DNA of 64,000 bases from Caulobacter segnis (GTDB taxonomy: Bacteria > Pseudomonadota > Alphaproteobacteria > Caulobacterales > Caulobacteraceae), in NCBI RefSeq assembly GCF_029543125.1, contig NZ_JARQWW010000002.1, forward strand, positions 620,001-684,000, given 5' to 3'. Shown here one piece after another: positions 27,901-39,524 of the stretch; position 1 is the stretch's first letter, and every line of letters starts with the position of its first letter. The position numbers were made by a program, and so were the translations under genes. Below the pieces are notes generated by a model. That model did no database searches. It saw only the letters and a program-made list of their open reading frames with translations, and had not been told where the DNA came from.

Positions 27901-30129
27901 TTAGAAGCGCTTCGTCACCTGGACGCCGTAGGTCCGGGGTTCGTTGACGAAGGCCGTCAGGTTGTTGAAGTCGATGGCGCCGATGACGTTTTCCTCATCG
28001 GTGATGTTGCGGGCGTAGACCGCGGCCTCGATGCCGCGAGCCGCATCACGCCAGCCGGCGCGGACGCCGCCTTCGAAGGCCGTGTCCTGCATGAACTCAA
28101 CCGACTCGTAGAGGAACAGGTTGAAGTCCTTTTGCATGACCCAGTCGGTGGAGGCGAACAGCTCCGAACCGTTGCCCAGGGTGTGGACGTAGTTCAGCGT
28201 GATGTTGGCCGTGTACTTCGGGGCCTGCGGGAACGGGTTGCCGTTGATGTTGGCGCGACGGGTCGTGCCGACGTTCACGATCGGATCGGTGACGGTGCAG
28301 TTGGCGCCGCAGAAGGCGACCAGCAGGTCCTTGTCCTTGATCTCGGTGTGGTTCCAGGCGAAGCCGCCGGCCACGCTGAAGCCCGCCCCGAGATAGACGT
28401 CGCCGTCCAGTTCGATGCCGTAGCCCTCGCCCTTGTCGGCGTTGATCAGCTGGTTGAAGTTGCCTTCGCCGCCGATGGCGGTGAACTGCGGGTCGGAGAC
28501 CTCGTAGTAGTAGGCCGTGGCGTTGAAGCGCGCGCGGCTGCCCCACAGACGGGCCTTCAGGCCGGTTTCATAGGACATCACCGTCTCGGAATCCGCCGTG
28601 GTGACGACGTTCGCCGTGGCGATGCGGCCCTGGATCGACGGGCCGCGGTAACCCTTGGCCACGCGGGCGAAGAGGTTCAGGTCCGGGTTCACTTCGTACA
28701 GGGCGCTCAGGTCCCAGCTGACCTGCTCGTCGCCGACCGATTTGACGATCGCCAGGGGGGCGCCGAGGGTGCGGCGGCCGTCGAAGTCGCGGTGGTCGTC
28801 GGTGTAGCGCAGGCCGCCCGTGAGCTTGAAGGCGTCGGTGACCTGATAGTTCGCCTGACCGAACAGCGACCAGGAGTCCGACTTCTGAACGATGTCGGTG
28901 ATGATGGTCGGCTGCAGACCGCCTGTGCCGTTGAAGGTGGCGGAGATCAGGTTGAAGCGCTCGTTCCAGTAGAAGGCGCCGACCTGCCAGCCGAAGCGGC
29001 CGTCGCCGTTGGAGGCGAGGCGCATCTCGTAGGTGTATTGCTGAAGGTTGCTGTCGAGCGTGCCGGTCTCGGAGTTGAACGGCGTCTTATAGGGCGCGGT
29101 GGCCGGGGCCGAAGCCACGCCGCCGTCGATGTCGCCGTTGCCGGCCGACGAGCCCTGATAGGCGCCGAGCACGGTCGTCAGGGTCGCGCCGCCGAAGTCA
29201 TAGGCGACCTGCAGGGACTGCGAGGTCGTTTTCTGCTTCTGATAGTTGTTGCGGCCGCCGTCGTAATAGACGCGGTCACGGTCGAAGTTGGCGTTCAGCT
29301 CGTTGGAGCCCTTGGTCAGCACGTTGGCGCGGTTCATCGTGCCCGTGCCTTCGTAGTCGCGGCCTTGCAGGGTCAGCAGGGCCGACATGCGGTCGGTGGG
29401 CGTCCAGGCGACGTGCGCACGCACGGCCTTGTCGTCGAAGTTGCCCAGATCATCGCCGTCCGGATCGGCGAAGCCGGGGTTGTAGGCGTTGTCGACCCAG
29501 TCATCGCGCGAGTTCCACAGACCGGCGATGCGGACCTGCAGGGTGTCGTGCAGCGGGATGGTCACGCCGGCTTCGCCGCGCATGGAGCCCAGGTTGCCGT
29601 AGGTCAGCGAGCCGAAGCCGCCGAACTCGTTGGTCGGCTTCACGGTGTCGATCTTGACCACGCCGGCCGGGGTGTTGCGGCCGAACAGGGTGCCTTGCGG
29701 ACCGCGCAGCACTTCCAGCTGCTGGACGTCGAACAGCGGGAAGCCCTTCAGATAGACGTTCTCCAGCACCACGTCGTCGAGCACGACCGAGACCGGCTGC
29801 GAGGCGTTGAAGTCGAAGTCCACATTGCCGAGGCCGCGGATGTAGAAGCGCGGCGCATAGCGGCCGTTCGAGCTTTCCACCTGCAGGCTGGGCACGCGGG
29901 CCGACAGCGACAGGATGTCGGCGCCGCCGGCGGCGATGGCGGCGACCGTCTCCTTGTTCACGGCGGTGACGGCGAACGGGACGTCGCGGATGTTTTCGCT
30001 GCGGCGCTGGGCCGTGACAATGATGTCCTCGACGGTGGCGACGTCGGTCGACTGGGCAAGGGCGGGCGTCGACAGGAGGAGGGCCAGGCCGCTGACCGTA
30101 AGGGCCAGAGCGCTGAGACGGCGATTCAT
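27901..30129 (-). CDS. TonB-dependent outer membrane receptor
   Basis: A 742-residue receptor with a signal peptide ending in TPALAQ, a TonB-box-like stretch (TVEDIIVTAQRR), the plug domain (DVPFAVTAVNKETV to LEVLRGPQGTLFGRNTPAGVV) and a C-terminal 22-strand barrel ending VTKRF with the terminal aromatic needed for assembly. It belongs to the large group of IVTAQRR-type receptors of Caulobacterales and sphingomonads, which take up plant-derived or aromatic compounds, vitamins or iron complexes; the substrate is not evident. The neighbouring oxidoreductases suggest a carbon compound, which is inference only. Confidence 0.93.
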   Translation of the reverse strand: MNRRLSALALTVSGLALLLSTPALAQSTDVATVEDIIVTAQRRSENIRDVPFAVTAVNKETVAAIAAGGADILSLSARVPSLQVESSNGRYAPRFYIRGLGNVDFDFNASQPVSVVLDDVVLENVYLKGFPLFDVQQLEVLRGPQGTLFGRNTPAGVVKIDTVKPTNEFGGFGSLTYGNLGSMRGEAGVTIPLHDTLQVRIAGLWNSRDDWVDNAYNPGFADPDGDDLGNFDDKAVRAHVAWTPTDRMSALLTLQGRDYEGTGTMNRANVLTKGSNELNANFDRDRVYYDGGRNNYQKQKTTSQSLQVAYDFGGATLTTVLGAYQGSSAGNGDIDGGVASAPATAPYKTPFNSETGTLDSNLQQYTYEMRLASNGDGRFGWQVGAFYWNERFNLISATFNGTGGLQPTIITDIVQKSDSWSLFGQANYQVTDAFKLTGGLRYTDDHRDFDGRRTLGAPLAIVKSVGDEQVSWDLSALYEVNPDLNLFARVAKGYRGPSIQGRIATANVVTTADSETVMSYETGLKARLWGSRARFNATAYYYEVSDPQFTAIGGEGNFNQLINADKGEGYGIELDGDVYLGAGFSVAGGFAWNHTEIKDKDLLVAFCGANCTVTDPIVNVGTTRRANINGNPFPQAPKYTANITLNYVHTLGNGSELFASTDWVMQKDFNLFLYESVEFMQDTAFEGGVRAGWRDAARGIEAAVYARNITDEENVIGAIDFNNLTAFVNEPRTYGVQVTKRF

Positions 30130-30221
30130 TTGGAATTATCCCCGAGACACAAAAAAACGCGCGTCACCTAGGCCTCGAACGCCGAAGCGTCCACCAGATA
30201 ACCGGACAATGAGGTGAATTT

Positions 30222-30250
30222 TTCAAGACAAGGACACAGTGCGGTATAAA
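30222..30250 (+). promoter_or_regulatory. Candidate sigma-70 promoter of the metallophosphoesterase gene
   Basis: TTCAAG (30222-30227), 17 bases, TATAAA (30245-30250), 72 bases before the chosen GTG start, in a locally AT-rich stretch between divergent genes. Confidence 0.45.
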
Positions 30251-30321
30251 TGCGCCACCTTTGGGGGCTTTCGGAGGGTCGCGCCGTTGGCAGCCGCCCT
30301 CGAAGACCCCATGGAGATCCC

Positions 30322-31680
30322 GTGTCCAGCCGCTTGCTCCGCATCGACCGCCGCCGCCTGTTGGGCGGGTTGGGCGTGACCGTCGCCACGCCGTTCCTGG
30401 GCGCCATGGTTCCGGCGATCGCCGGGCGCGTGCTGGCCATGTCGGACCTGCACTCGGCCTATGAGCGGACGGGGCAGTTGCTCGCCGCCCTGGAGACGGA
30501 GGTCGCCTCCAGCCCGTTTCCGCATGTGATCGCCGTCGACGGCGACATCTTCGAGCACGGCAATGTCGTCGCCCTGCGTTCCGGCGGCGCCATCGACTGG
30601 GCGTTCCTGGGCGAGCTGCCGAAGATCGCGCCCACCGTGGTCAATCTGGGCAACCACGACAACGACATCACCCTGGATCTGGCTGAGGTGGTCGCCCGCC
30701 TGCGCGGCCTGGGGATCACCGTGGTCAGCAACATCATCGACGCGCGGACAAACGCGCCTTACGCGCCGGCCAGCGCCGACATCCCGTTCGGCCGCCGCAC
30801 CCTGCGGGTGGTCGGGATCGCAACCAATTCACTGAACACCTATCCGGCGGCCAGCCGCCCGGCCCTGAACATCCCCGATCCCGGCGCCTGGGCCCGGGCC
30901 CATCTGGCCGGGGCCTTGGCCGGCGCCGACCTGGCCATGGTCATGAGCCACGCCGGCGTCGCAGCGGATCGGGAGATTCTGCCCCTGCTGCCCAAGGGGG
31001 CGGTGATGATCGGCGGGCACAACCATCTGCTTTTCAACCATCCGCTTCCAAACAATGTGTATGCGCACACCGGATCCTGGAGCAACGCCTACACGGCCGT
31101 GACCCTTCGTCTTGGCGGGGGTGGCGACGCCGCCTCTCGATCCGTCGCTCTTGAAGCCGCACGGTCGCCCCGCATCGCCGCCCTGATCACCCAGACCCTG
31201 GCCGCGACCCTGACGGAGCAGGAGCAGGCCATCCTCGGGCGTTCGCCCAAGGCCCTGACCCTGGGCGGCACTGGGCGCGCCGTGGCGGAGGCCATGGCCC
31301 GCGCGGTCGGCGCCGACGCCGGCTTCATCGGCCACACCACCTTGGGTACCGGCCTGCCGGCGGGGCCGGTGTCACGCTACGCCTTCGACGCCGTCGTGCG
31401 CTTCGAAGGCAAGCTGATGACGGCGGAGGTTTCGCGGGAGCGGCTGGCCGGGTTCATGGCCCGCGCCAATCAGGACCGGCCCATGCCGTTCGATCAGCGC
31501 AGCGGAGATTTCCTCTACGGCGCGAAGGCGTCATCCGCTTCGGCGGACAAGCTGCGCATCGTCACCACCGACTGGTGCGCCACGAACCAGGCCGAGTATT
31601 TCGGCGTGTCCGACCTCGCCTTCACCGAGACGCCGGACCTGCGCCTGAAGGCCGTCGCGGCCCGGGCGCTGCTGACCTAA
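30322..31680 (+). CDS. Exported calcineurin-like metallophosphoesterase (5'-nucleotidase-like)
   Basis: A 452-residue protein with a Tat-type signal ([24 protein letters not shown]), then the metallophosphoesterase motifs: [27 protein letters not shown] and GGHNH. The last third looks like the 5'-nucleotidase C-terminal substrate domain. It should hydrolyse nucleotides or other phosphate esters in the periplasm with two metals. I chose GTG at 30322, with GGAG five bases upstream, because it starts directly before the Tat motif; an ATG at 30250 adds 24 non-signal residues and overlaps the promoter. Its stop overlaps the convergent hydroxylase stop by four bases. Confidence 0.85.
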   Translation: MSSRLLRIDRRRLLGGLGVTVATPFLGAMVPAIAGRVLAMSDLHSAYERTGQLLAALETEVASSPFPHVIAVDGDIFEHGNVVALRSGGAIDWAFLGELPKIAPTVVNLGNHDNDITLDLAEVVARLRGLGITVVSNIIDARTNAPYAPASADIPFGRRTLRVVGIATNSLNTYPAASRPALNIPDPGAWARAHLAGALAGADLAMVMSHAGVAADREILPLLPKGAVMIGGHNHLLFNHPLPNNVYAHTGSWSNAYTAVTLRLGGGGDAASRSVALEAARSPRIAALITQTLAATLTEQEQAILGRSPKALTLGGTGRAVAEAMARAVGADAGFIGHTTLGTGLPAGPVSRYAFDAVVRFEGKLMTAEVSRERLAGFMARANQDRPMPFDQRSGDFLYGAKASSASADKLRIVTTDWCATNQAEYFGVSDLAFTETPDLRLKAVAARALLT

Positions 31681-32357
31681 ACCTCGGACCACATCCGCAG
31701 AAGGTTGTGGTAGGTCCCGGTCAGGGCGATCAGGGACGGATCGTTGCCGCCAACCTGTGCGGCCAGACGCTGGATCGCCACGTCCATGTCGAACAGCAGG
31801 GCCCGCTGGGCGTCCTGGCGCACCAGGCTCTGGATCCAGAAGAAGGACGACACCCGCGCCCCGCGCGTCACCGGCTCGACCCGGTGCAGGCTGGAGGCGG
31901 GATAGAGGATCAGGTCGCCGGCCGGCAGCTTGACCTCATGGACGCCATAGGTGTCGTCCACCACCAGCTCGCCGCCGTCATAGTCTTCCGGTTCGGTGAG
32001 GAAGAGCGTCGCCGACAGGTCGCTGCGGATGCGCATGCCGTCGGCGGCGACGCGGATCGAATTGTCCACGTGATCGCCGAAGGTCTGGCCGGGGCCATAG
32101 CTGTTGAACAGCGGCGGAAAGACCTTCAGCGGCAGGCCGGCGGCCACGAACAGCGCGCTCTTCTCCAGGGCGTCGAGGATGGCCGCGCCAGCGTCGCGCG
32201 CGGCGTCGGAGCCTTCGGGCAGCTGCCGGTTGGCCTTGGCCATCCGCGACTGGCTGCCGGAGGTGGCGTTGCCGTCGATCCAGTCCGCCGCGTCGATCAC
32301 CGCGCGCAGGCGGGCGACCTGTTCCTTGGTCAGGACCTGGGGAATGTGAAGCATCAT
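31677..32357 (-). CDS. piuC: PKHD-type Fe(II)/2-oxoglutarate hydroxylase (PiuC-like)
   Basis: A 226-residue dioxygenase of the PiuC/YbiX group. Iron ligands His96 and Asp98 (GDHVDNSIR) and His158 (SSLHRVEPV) and the oxoglutarate-binding Arg168 (TRGAR) are all present. The family is encoded beside catecholate siderophore receptors, as here with the receptor upstream on the same strand, and is thought to act in iron acquisition. Start 32357 has AGGAGAG nine bases upstream. A strong hairpin between it and the receptor suggests reduced read-through into this gene. Confidence 0.92.
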   Translation of the reverse strand: MMLHIPQVLTKEQVARLRAVIDAADWIDGNATSGSQSRMAKANRQLPEGSDAARDAGAAILDALEKSALFVAAGLPLKVFPPLFNSYGPGQTFGDHVDNSIRVAADGMRIRSDLSATLFLTEPEDYDGGELVVDDTYGVHEVKLPAGDLILYPASSLHRVEPVTRGARVSSFFWIQSLVRQDAQRALLFDMDVAIQRLAAQVGGNDPSLIALTGTYHNLLRMWSEV

Positions 32358-32397
32358 GGCGAGGCGCTCTCCTGGGAGCGGAGCCTTAAACGAAAGC

Positions 32398-32429
32398 GCG
32401 CCCCGTCCAAGGGCCGTTGGACGGGGCGC
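32398..32429 (-). terminator. Intrinsic terminator after the siderophore receptor gene
   Basis: A perfect 13-base-pair stem (GCGCCCCGTCCAA, 32398-32410, and its complement, 32417-32429, loop of six). Read leftwards it is followed by GCTTTCGTTT. A second hairpin, AGCGGCGCGG/CCGCGCCGCT at 32435-32444 and 32454-32463, lies just before it. Confidence 0.75.
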
Positions 32430-32470
32430 ATCGAAGCGGCGCGGGAGGGAGCTCCGCGCCGCTCCGCAGA

Positions 32471-34774
32471 CTAGTAACGGACGTTCAGGGTCAGGATGGC
32501 CTGACGACCCGGTCCGAAGTCGGCGTGGTGAACGCCGTTGGTCCGCGCGATGTACTTCTCGTCGCCCAGGTTCTGGACGTTGAGCTGCAGATCGATCTTC
32601 TCGTTGATCGCGTAGGCCGCGAAGGCGTCGAAGCGCCAGTAGGACGGGGCGTAGATCGTGTTGGCGCCGCCACCGGCGCCGCCCTGGTTGCCGCCGAAGC
32701 TCTTCGACACGTAGTAGGCGCCGCCGCCCACCGACAGCGCGTCCAGGACCTTGTAGGTCGAGAACATGCTGAAGCTGTGCTTGGGCGTGTTGGCCAGCGG
32801 ATCGCCGACATTGACGCTGTTGTAGGCGCCGCGGACCAGCTCGCTGTCCATGTAGGTGTAGCCGCCGAACACCTGCCACTTGTCGGTGACATTGCCCGAC
32901 ACGCCGAGTTCGACGCCCTGGACCTCGGCTTCGCCGACCTGGGCGTAGACCCCGTTGGCGATCTGGATTTGGGCGTTTTCACGCTTGGTCTTGAAGGCGG
33001 CCGCCGACAGCTGCAGCTGGTCGCGGAACAGGGCCCACTTCACGCCGGCTTCGATGCTTTCGCTCTCTTCCGGCTCCAGAATCTCGGTGGCCAGGTTGCC
33101 CGTGCCCACGCCCGAGGTGGTGTTCTGGTCGCCGCCCGCGATGGTCGGCGGGGTCGAGGCCGTGCCGTAGGACACGTAGATGCTGCTGTTTTCGGTCGGC
33201 TTGTAGATCAGGCCCACCTGGTAGTTGAAGAAGTCCCAGCCGCCCTTGCGGGGCGTGGTGTAGGTCACGCCGGTGACCACGCCGTTGGCGCTGGTCGAGG
33301 CCGCGTTCACGCCGCTGGTGTTGTACTCGTCATAGCGGCCGCCCAGGTTCAGCAGCCACTTCTCGCCGAAGCTGATGGTGTCGAAGGCGTAGACGCCGCC
33401 CGAACGGGTGCGCGCCGTCGAGGCCGGGCCCAGATTGACCACGCCCTGCCATGGATCGTTCGGCGTCGGAGCGAACACCCGGGTGCAGTCGCCGATGCCG
33501 GCGGTGGTGACGTTGTTGGTGAAGCCCGTCGGGCAGGCCGCGCCGGCGGTCGTGTAGATCAGGTAGGAGGCGTTGTCGTTGACCTCCTTGCTCAGCTCCA
33601 CCCCGGCGGCGAAGTTGTGCTTCAGGACGCCGGTGTCGAACTCGCCATAGACCTCGGTGATGTTGGCGATCGTGGTCGCCTCGTTCCAGCGGGACTTGGT
33701 GCCGCGCTTCATCCACCATTCGCCGGCCACGAACTGGGCCGCGCCGCCGTCGCCCGGGTTGGTGACGATGTAGTCGTTCACCGTCTGCGAGTAGCGGAAG
33801 ACGTTGCGGATCGAGATCTTGTCGTTGAAGTCGTGCTCCACGAAGAGCGTGCCGATGTCAGCCTTCGTCTTCATGAAGTCGCGGGCCTTCAGGCCGTAGA
33901 ACGTGCCCATGCCCACCGGCAGCACGCCGCTCTTGGTGCGCGGGAAGCCGGCGACCTTGGTCATCAGCGGCACGCCGTAGTCCGGCATGTCGTCGCTTTC
34001 CAGGTGGTAGTAGCTGGCGGTGGCGCGGGTGTCGGTGCCCAGGCCGTAGGCCACCGCGGCCAAAACGCCGAAGCGCTCGAAGTCCACCGCGTCGCCGCGG
34101 CCCGGGACATCGCCCTGGGTGCCCATCAGGTTCAGGCGGACGGCCGAGGTGGCGCCGATCTGGTAGTTGGCGTCGATCGCGCCGCGCAGATAGTCGTCGG
34201 TGCCGGCGCGCGCCGAACCGGTGACGAAGGTGCCCAGCTTCGGCTTCTTGGTGGACAGGTTGATGCTGCCGCCGCCCGAGCCGCGGCCGTTATAGGCGCC
34301 GTCCGGACCCTTCACGACCTCGACCTGCTCCAGGGCGAAGACTTCGCGGATCTGGCCGCCGGTGTCGCGCAGGTTGTCGACGAAGATGTTGTTGCCGCTG
34401 TTCTGGCCGCGGATGAACGGACGGTCGGCCAGGGGCTGGCCGCCTTCACCAGCGCCGAAGGTGATGCCCGGCGAGGTGCGCAGCAGGTCCTGCAGCGAGG
34501 TGGCGGCGGTCTGGTCGATGATCTGTTGCGGGATCACCGTGACCGAACGGGGCGTATCCACCAGGGAGCCGGTGAACTTGGGCGATTCCGGCTTTTGGCC
34601 CACGACGGCCTGGACGTCGACGCCCGACACTTCGGTCGGATTGTCGGCCGCGGCGGCCGCATCGGCGGCGAAGGCGGCGGGAGCCAAGGACAGGCCGGCG
34701 GCCCCGGCCACGGCCGCGACGCCGATGGCGCGCTTGGCCCGGGCGCGGATGCCCGAAGAGTTCATATTGCGCAT
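32471..34774 (-). CDS. fiu: TonB-dependent catecholate siderophore receptor (Fiu-like)
   Basis: A 767-residue receptor with an N-terminal signal (ending APAAFA), plug domain ([35 protein letters not shown], then [40 protein letters not shown]) and the siderophore-type barrel ending LNVRY. The sequence class is that of Fiu/catecholate receptors. Start 34774 has GGGGA seven bases upstream. A Fur box over the -35 region and a downstream PiuC gene support iron regulation. Specific siderophore not known. Confidence 0.9.
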   Translation of the reverse strand: MRNMNSSGIRARAKRAIGVAAVAGAAGLSLAPAAFAADAAAAADNPTEVSGVDVQAVVGQKPESPKFTGSLVDTPRSVTVIPQQIIDQTAATSLQDLLRTSPGITFGAGEGGQPLADRPFIRGQNSGNNIFVDNLRDTGGQIREVFALEQVEVVKGPDGAYNGRGSGGGSINLSTKKPKLGTFVTGSARAGTDDYLRGAIDANYQIGATSAVRLNLMGTQGDVPGRGDAVDFERFGVLAAVAYGLGTDTRATASYYHLESDDMPDYGVPLMTKVAGFPRTKSGVLPVGMGTFYGLKARDFMKTKADIGTLFVEHDFNDKISIRNVFRYSQTVNDYIVTNPGDGGAAQFVAGEWWMKRGTKSRWNEATTIANITEVYGEFDTGVLKHNFAAGVELSKEVNDNASYLIYTTAGAACPTGFTNNVTTAGIGDCTRVFAPTPNDPWQGVVNLGPASTARTRSGGVYAFDTISFGEKWLLNLGGRYDEYNTSGVNAASTSANGVVTGVTYTTPRKGGWDFFNYQVGLIYKPTENSSIYVSYGTASTPPTIAGGDQNTTSGVGTGNLATEILEPEESESIEAGVKWALFRDQLQLSAAAFKTKRENAQIQIANGVYAQVGEAEVQGVELGVSGNVTDKWQVFGGYTYMDSELVRGAYNSVNVGDPLANTPKHSFSMFSTYKVLDALSVGGGAYYVSKSFGGNQGGAGGGANTIYAPSYWRFDAFAAYAINEKIDLQLNVQNLGDEKYIARTNGVHHADFGPGRQAILTLNVRY

Positions 34775-34838
34775 TGATGTATCCCCGATCAGCTCGCATC
34801 GCCGGTTTGAGAGAGATGGGCGGTGCGATTGCGAGGCG

Positions 34839-34867
34839 TTCTTATGTGCAAGCTTTGTGTATTGCAA
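34839..34867 (-). promoter_or_regulatory. Promoter of the siderophore receptor gene
   Basis: Read leftwards: TTGCAA (34867-34862), 17 bases, TAAGAA (34844-34839). The -35 hexamer overlaps the Fur box, so bound Fur would block polymerase. Confidence 0.6.
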
Positions 34868-34881
34868 TGATAATCATTCTC
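34863..34881 (-). promoter_or_regulatory. Fur box
   Basis: The 19-base dyad TGCAATGATAATCATTCTC matches 15 of 19 bases of the classical Fur consensus, with a perfect ATGATAATCAT core. It lies about 90 bases upstream of the receptor start and overlaps its -35. The divergent gene at 34950 could also be affected. Confidence 0.8.
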
Positions 34882-34949
34882 AAGAGGGGGCAGGACCTTG
34901 ACGCAACTCCCCCTTTGCCCCGCCTGCGGAGCGGATTAGGCTCGCCGCC

Positions 34950-35324
34950 ATGTGGAGCCCGCCTCAGAACAAGCTGCCCCTCGTCCTCGCCGCGCTCGGC
35001 GTCTGCGCCGTCTGCGGCTTCGCTGTCGGCGTTCAGGGCGCGTTCCAGCGTCAGGGACCGCCCACGGTGGCCGCCGCCGCCCCCGACAGCCGCATCGCCG
35101 CTCCGGCCAAGGACGCCGTGCCCTTGGGCGCGCCGCTGATCGAAACCAAGAAGGTCGCCGAGACGCCCAAGGAGGAGCCGAAGGAAGAGGAGGTCGTGGA
35201 GACCGCCGAAACCGCCCCGGCCCCCGTGCCGATCCCGTCGGCCCCGGCGCCCACGACGCCCGCTCCGGCCGAGGCCCCTGCCACCGATCCGGCCAAGGCG
35301 CCGCCGCCGGTCATTCCCTACTGA
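34950..35324 (+). CDS. Hypothetical single-pass membrane protein with Pro/Ala/Glu-rich tail
   Basis: A 124-residue protein: one N-terminal hydrophobic helix (LPLVLAALGVCAVCGFAVGVQG) followed by a low-complexity tail with acidic KEEPKEEEVVE and proline-rich PAPVPIPSAPAPTTPAP stretches ending PPPVIPY. No known domain. The tail resembles TonB or periplasm-spanning linkers in composition, and it is divergent from a TonB receptor gene with a Fur box between them, so a TonB-linked role can be imagined but is not shown. Strong GC bias at third positions supports coding. Confidence 0.65.
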   Translation: MWSPPQNKLPLVLAALGVCAVCGFAVGVQGAFQRQGPPTVAAAAPDSRIAAPAKDAVPLGAPLIETKKVAETPKEEPKEEEVVETAETAPAPVPIPSAPAPTTPAPAEAPATDPAKAPPPVIPY

Positions 35325-35353
35325 TCGGGCCCGACAATCGAACCACAAAGCAG

Positions 35354-35383
35354 AACGGGCGGCCCATCCCTGGGCCGCCCGTT
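35354..35383. terminator. Bidirectional intrinsic terminator
   Basis: A perfect 13-base-pair stem (AACGGGCGGCCCA, 35354-35366; complement 35371-35383; loop TCCC) between the convergent hypothetical gene and pnp. Short T-rich stretches follow on both sides. Confidence 0.75.
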
Positions 35384-35412
35384 CGCATTTCAGCTTCGGT
35401 TGAAGCGGAGCC

Positions 35413-37557
<2,145 letters not shown>

Positions 37558-37747
37558 TTTTGCTTCTTTCGGTTCCCGAAGACCCATTTCTTCGGGGTGG
37601 ACAGGGGCGGCAGGCCCGGCGGGCGTGGCGGAATCCTCATCCTATCGACAGGCTGGCGAGGATTACTTCGAACCCTCGATAATCAAACCGGGAACGTCCC
37701 GGGCGCCATCGTCCTAAGCCTGTCCAAGGCCGATGGCGAAAACTGGA

Positions 37748-37777
37748 CCGCCCATCCCCGGCTCCGGGAATGGGCGG
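37748..37777 (-). terminator. Intrinsic terminator between rpsO and pnp
   Basis: Near-perfect GC-rich stem (CCGCCCAT-C-CCC paired with GGG-A-ATGGGCGG, 37748-37777), followed leftwards by GTTTTCGCC. It would limit read-through from rpsO into pnp. Confidence 0.6.
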
Positions 37778-37789
37778 CAAGGGATGCGC

Positions 37790-38059
37790 TTAGCGGCGCA
37801 GGCCCAGCTTTTCGATGAGGGTCGAATAACGACCTTCGTCGGACTTCTTCAGGTGATCGAGGAGCGACCGGCGTTGCGAGACCAGCTTCAGCAGGCCGCG
37901 ACGCGAGTGGTTGTCCTTCTTGTGCGTCTTGAAGTGCTCGGTCAGGTTCGAGATGCGTTCCGACAGGATCGCGACCTGGACTTCAGCGCTGCCCGTGTCA
38001 CCTTGAGTGCGGGCGTGTTCGGTGATGAGCGCGGACTTGCGCTCGGCAGTGATCGACAT
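37790..38059 (-). CDS. rpsO: 30S ribosomal protein S15
   Basis: Primary 16S rRNA-binding protein that organises the central platform of the small subunit. The 89-residue product [21 protein letters not shown]...GLRR contains the S15 signature with [19 protein letters not shown] and [14 protein letters not shown]. Start ATG 38059. It follows truB by 14 bases and precedes pnp beyond a terminator-like hairpin, the conserved truB-rpsO-pnp order. Confidence 0.98.
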   Translation of the reverse strand: MSITAERKSALITEHARTQGDTGSAEVQVAILSERISNLTEHFKTHKKDNHSRRGLLKLVSQRRSLLDHLKKSDEGRYSTLIEKLGLRR

Positions 38060-38073
38060 CGTGTTGTCTCCGC

Positions 38074-39006
38074 TCAGGTGAGTTGGAAGACCCGCACCGG
38101 ATTGAGCCGTCCGGCGCGCATCTCGCACAGAGCGACGATCTTCTCTCCGTTCATGGCGGAAACGGTGCGGTCACCCGGCGTGAGCTGGGCTTTCAGCGTT
38201 TCTACCTGTCGGGGAACGAGAACGATCGGCCGTCCCTGGGCAAGCCGGAAGGCGTCTTCATCGGTCACGGCCAACGCCGGGATGTCGTCCAGCGCGGTCT
38301 CGACCGGAAGCAATGCCTCCGACAGTCGGGCGTCATAGTCGAAATTCTCAAGAGTTTCCAGCGATATCGCCGTCGCCTCGGTGAACGCGCCAACCCGCGT
38401 TCGGCGAAGCTGGCTGACGTGACCGCAGGCGCCGAGGGCTTCGGCCAGGTCGCGGACCACCGCCCGGACATAGGTTCCCTTGCCGCAATCCATCTCCAGC
38501 TCCACATGGTCGGCGTCAGGCGCGCCGACTACGGACAGGGAATAGATGCTGACCTTGCGGGTCTTCAGCTCGAACTCCACCCCCTCGCGCGCCAGGTCAT
38601 AGGCGCGCTCGCCGTCGACCTTGATGGCGGAATAGGCGGGCGGAACTTGATCGACCTCGCCCACGAACGCCGGCAGGGCGGCTTCGACCTGCTCCACAGT
38701 GGGGCGCACGTCGGACTGGGCCGTGGTCTCGCCCTCGCGGTCGAAGGTGGCCGTGGTGCGGCCCCATTCGATGGTGAAGCGATAGGTCTTGTCCGCATCC
38801 ATCAGGAACGGAACGGTCTTGGTCGCCTCGCCCAGGGCCAGGGGCAGAATGCCGGTGGCCAGGGGGTCCAGGGTGCCCGCATGGCCCGCCTTCTGGGCGT
38901 TGAACGCCCGGCGGACCCGGCTGACCGCGTGGGTGGAGCCCAGGTCATAGGGCTTGTCGAGATTGACCCAGCCGGAGACGGCCTCGCCCTTCTTGCGACG
39001 GGCCAT
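38074..39006 (-). CDS. truB: tRNA pseudouridine(55) synthase TruB
   Basis: Makes pseudouridine 55 in the T loop of tRNAs. The 310-residue protein starts [32 protein letters not shown], with the catalytic motif [14 protein letters not shown] (catalytic Asp), [40 protein letters not shown] and [15 protein letters not shown]. The ATG overlaps the rbfA TGA by one base (TGATG), so the two are probably translationally coupled. Confidence 0.97.
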   Translation of the reverse strand: MARRKKGEAVSGWVNLDKPYDLGSTHAVSRVRRAFNAQKAGHAGTLDPLATGILPLALGEATKTVPFLMDADKTYRFTIEWGRTTATFDREGETTAQSDVRPTVEQVEAALPAFVGEVDQVPPAYSAIKVDGERAYDLAREGVEFELKTRKVSIYSLSVVGAPDADHVELEMDCGKGTYVRAVVRDLAEALGACGHVSQLRRTRVGAFTEATAISLETLENFDYDARLSEALLPVETALDDIPALAVTDEDAFRLAQGRPIVLVPRQVETLKAQLTPGDRTVSAMNGEKIVALCEMRAGRLNPVRVFQLT

Positions 39007-39452
39007 CAGTCCTCATCCTCGTCGCCGAGGACATCGCTCAGACGGCGGATGTCCTGCTGGACGCGGGGATCGGAGAACAGGCGGTCCATCTCCCCGGCGG
39101 TGTTGAAGCTCTCGTCGTGGATGAACTTCAGGTCCGGGGTGAACTTCATGTCGATATGACGGCCCAGACGGCCGCGCAGGAACTTGGAGACCCGGTTCAG
39201 GCCCTTGACCACCTCATTGGCCGGGGCGGCGTCCGACATGCCGGCGCCCAGGGGCTCGACGAAACAGATGGCGTGTTTCAGGTCCGGGCTCATCCGCACC
39301 TCGGTGACGGTGACCGAGACGCCCTGCAGCGCCTCGTCCTGCAGCTCCTCCTCCCGGAGGATGTCGACGAGGGCGTGGCGGATCAGCTCGCCGGCGCGGA
39401 GCTGGCGTTGGGTGGGGCCCGTCAGGGCGCCCTTGTTCTGGTGGCGTTTCAT
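39006..39452 (-). CDS. rbfA: Ribosome-binding factor A
   Basis: Cold-shock-linked 30S maturation factor with a KH-like fold, about 148 residues. Features: [68 protein letters not shown], and an acidic tail (LGDEDED). First gene of the rbfA-truB-rpsO block; infB, its usual neighbour, is separated here by seven accessory genes. Its own promoter must lie in the 72 bases before it or read-through must come from the dienelactone hydrolase gene. Confidence 0.96.
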   Translation of the reverse strand: MKRHQNKGALTGPTQRQLRAGELIRHALVDILREEELQDEALQGVSVTVTEVRMSPDLKHAICFVEPLGAGMSDAAPANEVVKGLNRVSKFLRGRLGRHIDMKFTPDLKFIHDESFNTAGEMDRLFSDPRVQQDIRRLSDVLGDEDED

Positions 39453-39524
39453 TGGCTCTTTCAGCCTGCTGGCCCGGCCGGCGGGTCGAACGCCGGTCGC
39501 GGGGAGAATAGGAAGGGCGCGCTT

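Noticed and set aside
32358-32879. N-terminal extension of the PiuC frame to 32879
   Set aside because: It lies antisense-free but out of frame over the siderophore receptor 3' end and the terminator, with shadow-type composition; the ribosome site fits start 32357.
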